Positions 1-7,427 of a DNA stretch of 11,738 nucleotides are shown here, one piece after another. The translations under genes and the position numbers were made by a program. Below the pieces are notes generated by a model. It ran no database searches. It saw only the letters and a list, made by a program, of their open reading frames with translations, and was not told where the DNA came from. This stretch comes from Candidatus Heimdallarchaeota archaeon. GTDB lineage: Archaea; Asgardarchaeota; Heimdallarchaeia; Heimdallarchaeales; Kariarchaeaceae. Numbering within the stretch: the stretch's first letter is position 1; every line of letters begins with the position of its first letter. Where the stretch lies: assembly GCA_021399405.1 (NCBI GenBank), contig JAAFKL010000221.1:1-11738 (forward strand). The letters run 5' to 3'.

Positions 1-61
1 CAAATGCATTCTAGCTTTATTTCAGTTAATTATTTCTAAAAAAATTTTAACACCAACCTAA

Positions 62-70
62 TTTTAAATA
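62..70 (+). promoter_or_regulatory. Putative TATA box of the subtilase gene (leaderless promoter)
   Basis: The sequence TTTTAAATA resembles an archaeal TATA box. Its centre lies about 26 bases before the GTG start at 93, so transcription would begin at or next to the start codon, giving a leaderless mRNA. No Shine-Dalgarno-like GGAG or GAGG lies between this box and the GTG, which agrees with that reading. The assignment rests only on sequence and spacing. Confidence 0.45.
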
Positions 71-92
71 GTAACAAGACCAAATCAATGTT

Positions 93-3000
93 GTGAGAAT
101 TCCAGCTGTACTAGGATATCTGTTAATTATGATATTTATTACGGGAAATCTGTACAGTTCTGGTGAAATAAATGAAAAAGGAATTGTCAATCCAAATACA
201 AATCTTGATACAAATAATGAACTCATTGAGGAACTGGGAGATAAATACACGAATCTAGATCCACTAATTGAGAATTTTATGGAATCAGGGACATTTCCAG
301 ATACAATCCAAGATGACAGAATAATTGTAGTATCTCACAACCAATTGGATTATCTTAATGATGCAATTATTCCTCCAATAAAAATACAGGGTACATACCT
401 CTATTTCACTAATGCAAAAGATTCATTGAATTTGCGAAGAATATATTTAGATCCTAATGTTAAACAAATTGTTCCCGATTATAAATTCGATTTTGAAAGT
501 CAAAGTAATCCTGATTCTAATGTTTCACCAAGTAGTTTCATTGCAGAAGACATTCTTAATACAGAAAAAGTATGGCAAGAATTTGGTTATACAGGAAATG
601 ATGTGACCATTGGTGTCATAGATTCAGGAGTCGATTTTGGAGTTTCAGATTTATCAGGTGCAGCAAAATTATTATCTAGCGGCATATCCGCAAGTTTTGA
701 TGCCACGGGTGCTGGGTTAGGTTTTTCTAATACAACCGTTCAATCATTTACCAATTCCCGAGGTGAATTTTTGCCTCTTTCATCAGTTAATATTACAATT
801 TGGTTGGGTGAGCAATTTACTATTGATCGATCTGATCAGATGGGGCTTCGATTAAGTGATTTAGAAATAACAGGTATTGGTAACCCATCTCTATCAGGTA
901 ATTACAAAGTTGGTATTATGTATCAACCTGGCTTCCAAGAGACAATTCCTACTCAATATTTCATTTTTGTATTAACTGATTCTACAGTTTCAGGGGTATA
1001 CGATACTCTTTACGTAGATTTAGACACCAGTCTTGCAATTTCTTTATCCCGAGGTGGAATAATCTTGGAAAGTGGAAATACTTACTTATCTCTTGCAGAT
1101 TGGTCGTTGGTAGATGAAATTCCTTACGGGAATTCGAATCCATTAATTGCAAGAGACATAGATGAGGATGGAATAAATGATGTATCAATGGGTATTCTTG
1201 CAACTACACTAGATATTTACAGTGTTGTAAATACTAACCCCACAAGTGAAGGATTAAATGTAAGAGGAATTGATTCTAAGGGTCGTGGTTTTTCGGTTTT
1301 ATATGATCCGGTAGGTCATGGAACACTAGTTGCTTCTGCAAGTTCAGGAAGGGGAAATTCACAAATAACATTATTTGATGTAAAAACTACTTCAGAAATT
1401 GAGAATGGAACTTCATACCAACTATTTGGTTCTGCTCCAAATTCATCAATAGTGGTTTCCAAAGCGTTGACACTTCAAGAATTTGTTATCGGTTGGTACT
1501 GGACCGCGGGATTAGAAGTGATAATAGATCCATTTGGGAATATCATCTGGGATGTTACCGATAATTCAATTGAACATAGAGTAGAAATATCATCAAATTC
1601 TTGGGGAAGTGGAATAATTGCTGAAGATGACTCTCTTAAGGGTCAAGATCTATATTCTTTGCTTTTAGATTTATTTTCTGCACCAGATCTCTTGTATATA
1701 GGCTATCCAGGTACAATTTTCGTTGTCGCTTCTGGAAATGCAGGTCCGGGTTATGGAACTGTTGGAAAACCAGGAACGGCTTCAATGGCAATTACAGTTG
1801 GTGCTTCCTCATCTTATCATTTCAAGGATAATGTAGGCAAAAACGATGTTGCATGGTTTTCAAATAGAGGTCCAACCCCATATGGTACTATTAAACCAGA
1901 TTTAGTTGCATTAGGAAATACAGGTTACACCCATTACCCATTAATAACTGGATTAGGAAACGGTTCTCGCGCGGGGGGTACTTTTGGTGGAACCAGTGAA
2001 GCTACTCCAAGAGTTTCAGGTTCAATTGCGCTTGTGATAGAAGCAATGAAAGCTAATGGGATTTTACCGACTTTAAGTAATGTTCGAACATTAATCAAAG
2101 GAACAGCAGAGGATCTTGGTTTTCCTGCAGCAGCGCAAGGTGCAGGATTGGTTAATCCTTATGCAGCCATTTCTGCGATTATAGATGGCGATAAACCATT
2201 ATTACGTACCAATGTCACAACTAAACTAATTGGAAATCGACTACAAGCCGCATTTGGGAATCTATTTGTAGACAATGTAGGTAACCCCTTGACTCATCCT
2301 CTAGTTAGCGGGGAATATTATGATACTTTCATTGTAATAACTCCTGACTTATTGAAAAATGAAGTCTTCATCGAAACTGTTTATGCAAATGGTTCTATTG
2401 CTTCAACAGCAAATTATTCTAAATCAATTGAATTTCTAAAAGAAACATCTAACACTAGCTTTAATTTAAGTTCAGCAAATTCTTTAACTACAACAATAAA
2501 TCTGGGAGATATTTGGGATTTCCCTTCTAATTGGAGAGAAAATGAGTATCTGCAAATTTCTCTTGCTTTAAACAATGATTCATATATTGCTTTATCTGAT
2601 GCTGGATTGCAGATTCCCGACCTAATACTATCAGATTCAACAACTGGTAAGATTGTTTATGATTTACTATCATTCAATACATGGACTCAGCAATTATATG
2701 CAGGAAATCTGAGTGATGATTTTACTGGATCACCTGTGATTGAATTTCAAGATCCGGGGATAATCGATGAAGTTCCATTATGGTCTGGATTATTCTATGA
2801 TGGTTATGCCACTACATATGATTATTTCGAAATGAACGAAATTGCAGTCTCCTCAAAAGCAACAGGAATCACTTTTAAATCTACTACAATTGAAAATGAA
2901 TTTAGATTTGCAAGTATGCTTTTTGCCGATACTCTAACTGGTGACACACAAAGATACCCAATTCTAATTAGTGCTGAAGAAGAGGTCAAATATGGTCAGT

Positions 3001-4442
3001 TTGCTGATATAGTGGGTAATGATATCAAGGAGACAATCCCCTATGATTTAGATACCTATTTTGGGAGTTTTGATTGGGGCTTTAGACCCGATTCGGGTGA
3101 ATTTAGATATTTTAGATTAAAAGTCCCTGAGAATGCAACTTTTCTAGCGATTTCAGCTACATGGGAAGTTGATGGCTTCATACCCGATATGTATCTTTTT
3201 AATGATTTTGGAGAATTAGTTACTAAATCAGACGTTGAGTATATTGGAGGGGGTTTCTATACATCGTCAGTTTCAGAACCACTTACTCAAAATCTTCTCA
3301 CACGTGTTGATTCAACAATTTACACCCTACTAGTCCATGTGGTACATATGCCATATTCTGCTTCGCCAATTCAACTATCTGTATTAACACGATACCTAAC
3401 TATTGAACAACTTCCAAATCCATCTCCAAAATACTCACAAGAACTTTCAAGTAATATTAGCGGTGAATTAGCAATAGATACTTCGGATTATAAAATTGAT
3501 GAGTTTCCTGAATTACAAATTAAATCAACATCAGCTAAAATATATCAAGGGCAAAATGATTCTTTTGCCGCTTCCATGTCAGTTAACTTCCTAATTCCAG
3601 GTCCTGGGACAAGTTTAGCCATGATTGAGGCAATTCACTTTTTGGAATTTGAGAAGGGAGAAAAGGTAAAATTAAAACTTAATTGGAGTGGAAATCTCGA
3701 TCTAGACATGTTTGTATTTCCTGTCGATCAACAGTTCGATTTGAAATCAGATTTATTGGCTCAACAAGGATCTTCAGTGGGAAATTCAACAGAAAATGCG
3801 TTTCTATCAATTCCTGAGACTGGAACCTATGCTATTTATATTGACTTTGTTTTTGGAGAATTAAGTTCAAATATAATACCGTATCAAGTTACATGGGAAT
3901 CTAGGGATGGTCCAACGATCAGTCAAGAATCCGATATTTTGAGTTTCAATACAGGTGTTTTCCCTAATGGTAATTACGGTATGTTTGTTACATTTGAAAC
4001 GAACTTCGGAATCAGTTTTTCAATCTCAGAACAAATCAAGACATTGAATCATTTTAATTTTACATCAGAATTATTATCTCCAAATGAAGGAAGCGTTAAT
4101 TCTAAAGTAAATATTATTTGGGAGGCCAGTACAACCGTTTATGCAAATATTATATTACAGATCGGATCTTCTGAGATTCTACTTGCCACTGGTGTATCAA
4201 GTAATAATTACGAATTTGACACTAGATTGTATTCAAATGGTCCAGCTATTCTGCATGTCATTCTCAGCGATTATGTATACTCGCATTCTCATTTTGTCAC
4301 TATCAATATTAATAATGAGAATCCAGTAACACTACCACCTGAAGTTAAATCAACTAATAGGTCAGTAAATTACCCACTCCCGATATTTATAATCATGTCA
4401 ATGCTTGTGATGACAATTTCGAGAAGAGCTAAAAACAAATGA
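93..4442 (+). CDS. Secreted, membrane-anchored subtilisin-like serine protease (S8; pyrolysin/TPP II-like layout)
   Basis: This 1449-residue protein is a subtilase acting outside the cell. Residues 1-20 form a short charged start and hydrophobic signal segment. Residues about 25-145 resemble a propeptide. The catalytic triad is visible: Asp177 in VIDSGV, His409 in GHGT and Ser635 in GTSEATP. The oxyanion Asn549 lies in ASGNAGPG. The Asp-His distance of 232 residues is far above the few dozen of classical subtilisins; a similar long insertion is known in pyrolysin and tripeptidyl peptidase II. Downstream are beta-rich regions, including two segments resembling PPC domains (about 1000-1110 and 1175-1290, the latter with WSGNLDLDMFVF and TGTYAIYIDF). 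Residues about 1420-1443 form one hydrophobic helix followed by RRAKNK, so the protease is probably held at the membrane with its catalytic part outside. The GTG start is preferred because it begins the signal peptide and the nearby ATG and TTG are in a frame that stops at once. The substrate is unknown. Confidence 0.93.
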   Translation: MRIPAVLGYLLIMIFITGNLYSSGEINEKGIVNPNTNLDTNNELIEELGDKYTNLDPLIENFMESGTFPDTIQDDRIIVVSHNQLDYLNDAIIPPIKIQGTYLYFTNAKDSLNLRRIYLDPNVKQIVPDYKFDFESQSNPDSNVSPSSFIAEDILNTEKVWQEFGYTGNDVTIGVIDSGVDFGVSDLSGAAKLLSSGISASFDATGAGLGFSNTTVQSFTNSRGEFLPLSSVNITIWLGEQFTIDRSDQMGLRLSDLEITGIGNPSLSGNYKVGIMYQPGFQETIPTQYFIFVLTDSTVSGVYDTLYVDLDTSLAISLSRGGIILESGNTYLSLADWSLVDEIPYGNSNPLIARDIDEDGINDVSMGILATTLDIYSVVNTNPTSEGLNVRGIDSKGRGFSVLYDPVGHGTLVASASSGRGNSQITLFDVKTTSEIENGTSYQLFGSAPNSSIVVSKALTLQEFVIGWYWTAGLEVIIDPFGNIIWDVTDNSIEHRVEISSNSWGSGIIAEDDSLKGQDLYSLLLDLFSAPDLLYIGYPGTIFVVASGNAGPGYGTVGKPGTASMAITVGASSSYHFKDNVGKNDVAWFSNRGPTPYGTIKPDLVALGNTGYTHYPLITGLGNGSRAGGTFGGTSEATPRVSGSIALVIEAMKANGILPTLSNVRTLIKGTAEDLGFPAAAQGAGLVNPYAAISAIIDGDKPLLRTNVTTKLIGNRLQAAFGNLFVDNVGNPLTHPLVSGEYYDTFIVITPDLLKNEVFIETVYANGSIASTANYSKSIEFLKETSNTSFNLSSANSLTTTINLGDIWDFPSNWRENEYLQISLALNNDSYIALSDAGLQIPDLILSDSTTGKIVYDLLSFNTWTQQLYAGNLSDDFTGSPVIEFQDPGIIDEVPLWSGLFYDGYATTYDYFEMNEIAVSSKATGITFKSTTIENEFRFASMLFADTLTGDTQRYPILISAEEEVKYGQFADIVGNDIKETIPYDLDTYFGSFDWGFRPDSGEFRYFRLKVPENATFLAISATWEVDGFIPDMYLFNDFGELVTKSDVEYIGGGFYTSSVSEPLTQNLLTRVDSTIYTLLVHVVHMPYSASPIQLSVLTRYLTIEQLPNPSPKYSQELSSNISGELAIDTSDYKIDEFPELQIKSTSAKIYQGQNDSFAASMSVNFLIPGPGTSLAMIEAIHFLEFEKGEKVKLKLNWSGNLDLDMFVFPVDQQFDLKSDLLAQQGSSVGNSTENAFLSIPETGTYAIYIDFVFGELSSNIIPYQVTWESRDGPTISQESDILSFNTGVFPNGNYGMFVTFETNFGISFSISEQIKTLNHFNFTSELLSPNEGSVNSKVNIIWEASTTVYANIILQIGSSEILLATGVSSNNYEFDTRLYSNGPAILHVILSDYVYSHSHFVTININNENPVTLPPEVKSTNRSVNYPLPIFIIMSMLVMTISRRAKNK

Positions 4443-4491
4443 CAGAAATTATAGAAAAGCTAACTCGATTCAATAATTATATTTGAGAAAG

Positions 4492-4516
4492 ATAGATAAC
4501 AAACACTATTATCTAT
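4492..4516. promoter_or_regulatory. Inverted repeat overlapping the putative promoter of the PH-like/AN1 operon
   Basis: ATAGATAA (4492-4499) and TTATCTAT (4509-4516) are perfect 8-base arms with a 9-base spacer. The right arm overlaps a TATA-like TATATT at 4514-4519. From that box transcription would start near 4543, leaving a short leader with the ribosome binding site. A repressor or activator site is a reasonable guess. A weak hairpin at the 3' end of the subtilase mRNA is the alternative, although no T-run follows it. Confidence 0.35.
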
Positions 4517-4547
4517 ATTCTAAAAAAAAGTAATAAATGATTAATAC

Positions 4548-4557
4548 GAGGATGATC
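4548..4557 (+). promoter_or_regulatory. Ribosome binding site supporting a TTG start
   Basis: GAGGATGATC closely resembles the archaeal Shine-Dalgarno sequence GGAGGTGATC, which pairs with the 3' end of 16S rRNA. It sits directly before the TTG at 4560, and this fixes that codon as the start of the 193-residue protein. Confidence 0.6.
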
Positions 4558-4559
4558 AT

Positions 4560-5141
4560 TTGAATATATTGCCACAATGGAATCCGATTAATTATCAACG
4601 AAAATTGATATTACCATTAATTTTCCAATCATTAGCGTTATTTTTCCTATTTCTCGCAATTTCATCATTTTTGGATTCAGCTGGATTAGTACAACTATTC
4701 AATTTGATCACCTCAGTCATGTTTGTGATTTACATTGCCGGAAGAATTTATGGAGAAATCAATGCACATAAGGATTTTATTAATATTTCAAAACAAGGAA
4801 TTGATTATCGGGAGACTCCAGGAGTAGCACAAGGTTGGTTACCAGTTTCAAGATTACTTGCTTTTGATCAAGTCAAATCTATTGATGTAATCAAAATCAA
4901 AAACTTATTCAATCCAGAATCTGAAAATATGGCCATCTATATGCTCCCTGTCAGTGGCAAAGCAAAAGTAATTGGATCTAAATTAGATAATGATCAAATT
5001 ATGAAGGTTGGATTCGCACTGAAAGGGTCTGTTGCAATATCGAATACCTTACAAAGATTCCTTGGAGAAGACAGTCAAGTGAAGGATGCCATTGATACCG
5101 CAAAACAAATGTGGAATTCATTCAAATCAAAGGAGAATTAA
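4560..5141 (+). CDS. Membrane protein with two TM helices and a probable PH-like domain
   Basis: This 193-residue protein has a short cytoplasmic-looking start (residues 1-15, with KPROLINE-free NYQRK at 11-15), two hydrophobic helices at about 17-36 and 44-63, then a soluble part. Residues about 71-160 contain alternating beta-like segments (DFINISKQGIDYRE, VKSIDVIKIK, MAIYMLP, AKVIGS). This layout, two helices followed by a small beta domain, is common in prokaryotic PH-like (bPH2/DUF304-type) membrane proteins, but I see no diagnostic motif, so the domain call is tentative. Residues about 155-190 look helical and charged. The TTG start is backed by a good ribosome binding site. The next gene begins 3 bases after the stop, and its own ribosome binding site lies inside this gene, so the two are probably co-transcribed and translationally coupled. 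Function is unknown; a partner of the AN1 membrane protein is the natural guess. Confidence 0.82.
   Translation: MNILPQWNPINYQRKLILPLIFQSLALFFLFLAISSFLDSAGLVQLFNLITSVMFVIYIAGRIYGEINAHKDFINISKQGIDYRETPGVAQGWLPVSRLLAFDQVKSIDVIKIKNLFNPESENMAIYMLPVSGKAKVIGSKLDNDQIMKVGFALKGSVAISNTLQRFLGEDSQVKDAIDTAKQMWNSFKSKEN
5129..5135 (+). promoter_or_regulatory. Ribosome binding site of the AN1 gene, inside the upstream gene
   Basis: AAAGGAG ends 9 bases before the ATG at 5145 and lies within the last codons of the preceding gene. The overlap points to translational coupling and to an operon. Confidence 0.65.
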
Positions 5142-5144
5142 ATA

Positions 5145-5948
5145 ATGGAGTGCAATTATTGTAAAGATAATGTTTCGATGCCTTTTACGTGTTCTTTATG
5201 CTCACAAAAGCATTGTAGTAAACATAGATTGCCCGAAACACATGAATGTACCAATGTAGGTGTTTATAACACTGACTCTTATCGAAAGCAAAAATTAGCT
5301 AAATCTAGGCTCCCACGTAATGTAATTAGTACGGATTCAATCAGTTCTGGTGGGGGATATGGCGTTGGTCGAGGCAATTATTGGTCTTCAGGTGACAGAA
5401 ATAAGGATGTGCTTTATGCAGGTTTGTTAATAGGTTTTGTATCCATTATGAGATTTATTTTTGATTTGTCTTTAGTCCTTATACCTGGAGTTATGATTTT
5501 CAGTATCTTTGGGATGTTTTCTATTTATTTTGTAAGAAGAAGAAGTGCCAAAGCGTATGGGCTTGATACACGATTTATGTTCTGGCCAATAGGAATTGCA
5601 TTAACCTTGATATTTTCACTTTTTAGATCATTTTGGATTTTGATTGGCTATTTCTTTATTGAAGGAGAGGGGACTCTTGAATCAAGAGGAAGGATTGGTA
5701 TCATTTCAACACTTACATCAATGGGAGTTTTCTTTGTAGGTCAGATAATCATTGCAATATTTCCATTCATGGAAGATACTGGATTCATAATCCCAAGTGG
5801 AATTTTCCTTCTTATATCATTACTCAATATGATCCCATTATGGGGGCTAGATGGACAACATTTACTCGCATGGGAGCCAAAATACTACTGGCCAATGCTT
5901 ATCACTACTTTGCTTTCTGTAATTCTTTTCAGAGGAGTAGTATTTTAG
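5145..5948 (+). CDS. AN1-type zinc finger fused to a site-2-protease-like (M50) membrane domain lacking HExxH
   Basis: Residues 3-35 form an AN1 zinc finger with complete ligands: C3, C6, C16, C19, C24, H27, H33 and C35, spaced C-x2-C-x9-C-x2-C-x4-C-x2-H-x5-H-x-C. A Gly/Ser-rich linker (about 60-85) leads to about six hydrophobic segments (residues 88-265). The membrane part follows the layout of archaeal M50 site-2 proteases: RRRSAKAYGLDTRFMFWPIG (131-150) matches the segment that normally follows HExxH, and NMIPLWGLDGQ (228-238) matches the NxxPxxxLDG motif, with Asp236 as third metal ligand. However, the expected HExxH site reads IYFVR (127-131), so both His residues and the Glu are gone and no other HExxH occurs. 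I infer a pseudoprotease that may bind membrane clients or scaffold a complex. AN1 fingers in other proteins are linked with ubiquitin or stress-related protein handling. It is co-expressed with the upstream PH-like gene. The alignment is by eye. Confidence 0.82.
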   Translation: MECNYCKDNVSMPFTCSLCSQKHCSKHRLPETHECTNVGVYNTDSYRKQKLAKSRLPRNVISTDSISSGGGYGVGRGNYWSSGDRNKDVLYAGLLIGFVSIMRFIFDLSLVLIPGVMIFSIFGMFSIYFVRRRSAKAYGLDTRFMFWPIGIALTLIFSLFRSFWILIGYFFIEGEGTLESRGRIGIISTLTSMGVFFVGQIIIAIFPFMEDTGFIIPSGIFLLISLLNMIPLWGLDGQHLLAWEPKYYWPMLITTLLSVILFRGVVF

Positions 5949-5957
5949 TTTACTAAA
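5944..5957. repeat. Inverted repeat spanning two convergent stop codons
   Basis: TTTAGT (5944-5949) and ACTAAA (5952-5957) are perfect arms around a 2-base centre. The TAG stop of the AN1 gene and the TAG stop of the idi2 gene on the other strand both lie in the repeat. It is small and may simply follow from two facing TAG codons in AT-rich DNA. No T-run terminator lies in the 4-base gap, so the two transcripts probably overlap. Confidence 0.4.
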
Positions 5958-7044
5958 TCATTTTTCTTTGAGTTAACCACTCTCGAGCTCTTCCCGTAGG
6001 TATTATTCTTGTTTTTTGAGTTTTTAGCATCTTTATTGAATCAACACCCATTAAGAACATCACTCGTTTGATTGTTTCTATATAATATCTTAACCAATCT
6101 TCTGCTGCTTGTTCTCCTTCTTTGATCAGTTTTGTTAAAACTGGTCTCGCAACTCCAACCAAAGATGATCCCATCGCAATGGCTTTAGCTGCCATTAACC
6201 CATGGTACATTCCCCCTGTAGAAATAATTGGAACATTAGTTTTTTCAGTCGCTTCCCATGTTGCATAGGATGTCGGAATTCCCCAACGTAACGTTGGATC
6301 ATCCAATTCAAATGGAGATTCAGGTGTATCATTTCGTAAAAGTTCAATTTTTGCCCAAGATGTCCCTCCAGAACCTCCCACATCTACTGCTGAACATCCA
6401 ATTTGCTGCATTTTTATTACTTCTTCCCAAGCAATTCCTGATCCAACTTCTTTGCCAATTACGGGTACTGATGATTTTTTACATATTTTTTCTAATTCCG
6501 ACCAAGCCCCAGTAAAATTGAGATCTCCTTCGGGTTGACACAATTCCTGAAATGAGTTTAGATGAATTGCCATGGCATCAGCTTGAATTTGTTCTTGAGC
6601 GGTTTGATAATCATCTATTGTAAAATCCATGCAAAATTGTACTAATCCCAGATTCCCCAGTAAAAACAATTCAGGATACTCATCTTTCACATTAAAAGTT
6701 GGTGTCATTTCTGGGTTAACGATCATAGCTCTCTGACTTCCAACTCCCATTGGTATACCGAGTTTTGTGCATATTTTTGCTAGACTCATATTGATTTCCT
6801 TAGCTTCGGGGTATCCACCTGTCATTCCAGCCACAAGTACTGGTGCTTGAAAGGTATTTCCTAAAAATTCTGTTTCAAGAGAAATATCTCTATAATCGAT
6901 ATCTGGAATGGAACGTGGTACAATATCAAACTCAGAAAATCCATTTGTAGTCTTTGCTACAGTCACATCATTCTCGATTACCAATTTAACATGTTGAGCC
7001 TTTCGACTTTCTAATTCAATATGTGCTTCATCGTTTGGTTCCAT
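5953..7044 (-). CDS. fni: Isopentenyl-diphosphate delta-isomerase, type II (FMN-dependent)
   Basis: This 363-residue enzyme interconverts isopentenyl and dimethylallyl diphosphate, the step that primes isoprenoid synthesis for archaeal membrane lipids; it uses reduced FMN and Mg2+. The hallmark motifs are present in order: substrate-binding RK (14-15), AGMTGG (72-77), GVGSQR (100-105), N131, HLNSFQE (161-167, with His161, Asn163, the catalytic Gln166 and the Mg-binding Glu167), QPEGD (170-174), IGKEVGSGI (196-204, FMN-contacting Lys198), DVGGSGGTSW (221-230), WGIPT (254-258) and the FMN phosphate loop GGMYHGL with MGSSLVGVARP (277-301). Length is normal for the family and no key residue is missing. 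The ATG at 7044 is chosen because it gives the usual short N-terminus before the RK motif; another ATG 4 bases upstream is out of frame. No clear Shine-Dalgarno lies just before the start. The gene stands alone, convergent with the AN1 gene 4 bases away. Confidence 0.96.
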   Translation of the reverse strand: MEPNDEAHIELESRKAQHVKLVIENDVTVAKTTNGFSEFDIVPRSIPDIDYRDISLETEFLGNTFQAPVLVAGMTGGYPEAKEINMSLAKICTKLGIPMGVGSQRAMIVNPEMTPTFNVKDEYPELFLLGNLGLVQFCMDFTIDDYQTAQEQIQADAMAIHLNSFQELCQPEGDLNFTGAWSELEKICKKSSVPVIGKEVGSGIAWEEVIKMQQIGCSAVDVGGSGGTSWAKIELLRNDTPESPFELDDPTLRWGIPTSYATWEATEKTNVPIISTGGMYHGLMAAKAIAMGSSLVGVARPVLTKLIKEGEQAAEDWLRYYIETIKRVMFLMGVDSIKMLKTQKTRIIPTGRAREWLTQRKMI

Positions 7045-7100
7045 CCATATCTGATTAGATATTTCTTCCTTTTGTGAGTACTGTTTATTACTAAGACATA

Positions 7101-7109
7101 ATTATATAT
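7101..7109 (-). promoter_or_regulatory. Putative TATA box of idi2
   Basis: Read on the minus strand the sequence is ATATATAAT, a good archaeal TATA-like element. Transcription would start near 7079, giving a leader of about 35 bases before the ATG at 7044. The inverted repeat at 7113-7127 lies directly upstream of it. Confidence 0.45.
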
Positions 7110-7112
7110 GAA

Positions 7113-7127
7113 ATCAATGTGATTGAT
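7113..7127. promoter_or_regulatory. ATCAAT-gtg-ATTGAT inverted repeat, candidate operator of idi2
   Basis: Two perfect 6-base arms surround a 3-base centre. The site lies 3 bases upstream of the idi2 TATA-like element, where BRE and activator sites occur in archaeal promoters. The size and symmetry suit a dimeric winged-helix regulator. The regulator is unknown. Confidence 0.4.
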
Positions 7128-7178
7128 CTAAGATCCAAGAATATTTTTTCATCATTTGATCGATTTTCATTTCAGTAG

Positions 7179-7188
7179 TTTATATTTT
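7179..7188 (+). promoter_or_regulatory. Putative TATA box for a + strand non-coding RNA
   Basis: TTTATATTTT is a good TATA-like sequence. Its centre is about 25 bases before 7208, exactly where the first long stem of the structured region starts. No protein-coding frame follows on this strand, so a non-coding transcript is the simplest use for it, if it is real. Confidence 0.35.
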
Positions 7189-7204
7189 GATCTTCTAATC
7201 AGTT

Positions 7205-7426
7205 ATTGTTTATCGAATTCGTGTACACTCATCAATTATATGAGATCGGTGATTAGCAATCGATAAACGATTTACTCATACCAATGAGTAAAAATAATAA
7301 AACCTCATAAATTATAATGACGTCCACAGTCCGTCATTATAGCTGAGCACTCAATTTGTTGAGCATTTAGTTGCTCTGGTTTGGTTTTACCAGGGTAGAA
7401 GACATGTGTTTAGTTAATATTGTCTT
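7205..7426 (+). ncRNA. Candidate structured non-coding RNA, unassigned class
   Basis: This gene-free stretch contains successive inverted repeats that can fold into stems: 7205-7215 with 7261-7271 (11 pairs, one G-U); 7271-7279 with 7284-7292 (9 perfect pairs, 4-base loop); 7313-7322 with 7332-7341 (10 perfect pairs, 9-base loop); 7350-7354 with 7359-7363 (5 pairs, 4-base loop); 7376-7380 with 7389-7393 (5 pairs); and 7399-7404 with 7421-7426 (6 pairs, 16-base loop). A TATA-like box at 7179-7188 would start a + strand transcript at about 7208. A T-rich tract with TTTTTT at 7460-7465 could end it, antisense to the last codons of the regulator gene. I checked by eye for tRNA, 5S rRNA, RNase P RNA, SRP RNA and C/D box hallmarks and found none. 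Alternatives are a structured 3' UTR of the regulator gene on the minus strand, or a cluster of protein-binding palindromes. Strand and ends are inferred. Confidence 0.4.
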
Positions 7427-7427
7427 G

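Noticed and set aside
982..1203. Minus-strand open frame inside the subtilase gene
   Set aside because: It lies wholly within a clearly coding region and its product shows no domain or ordinary composition.
6258..6515. Plus-strand open frame opposite idi2
   Set aside because: It is antisense to a fully conserved enzyme region, including the DVGGSGG motif, and has no ribosome binding site.
7313..7341. Perfect hairpin as a simple intrinsic terminator of the regulator gene
   Set aside because: No T-run follows it directly on either strand, and archaeal termination depends mainly on T-tracts. It is better read as part of the larger structured region.
7205..7426. tRNA, 5S rRNA, RNase P RNA, SRP RNA or C/D box RNA
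   Set aside because: I found no T-arm motif, no RNase P or SRP core motifs, and no properly placed C and D boxes; CTGA at 7343-7346 has no matching C box.
7045..7427. CRISPR array or insertion sequence remnant
   Set aside because: The repeats are different inverted pairs rather than a regularly spaced direct repeat, and there is no transposase fragment or flanking target duplication.
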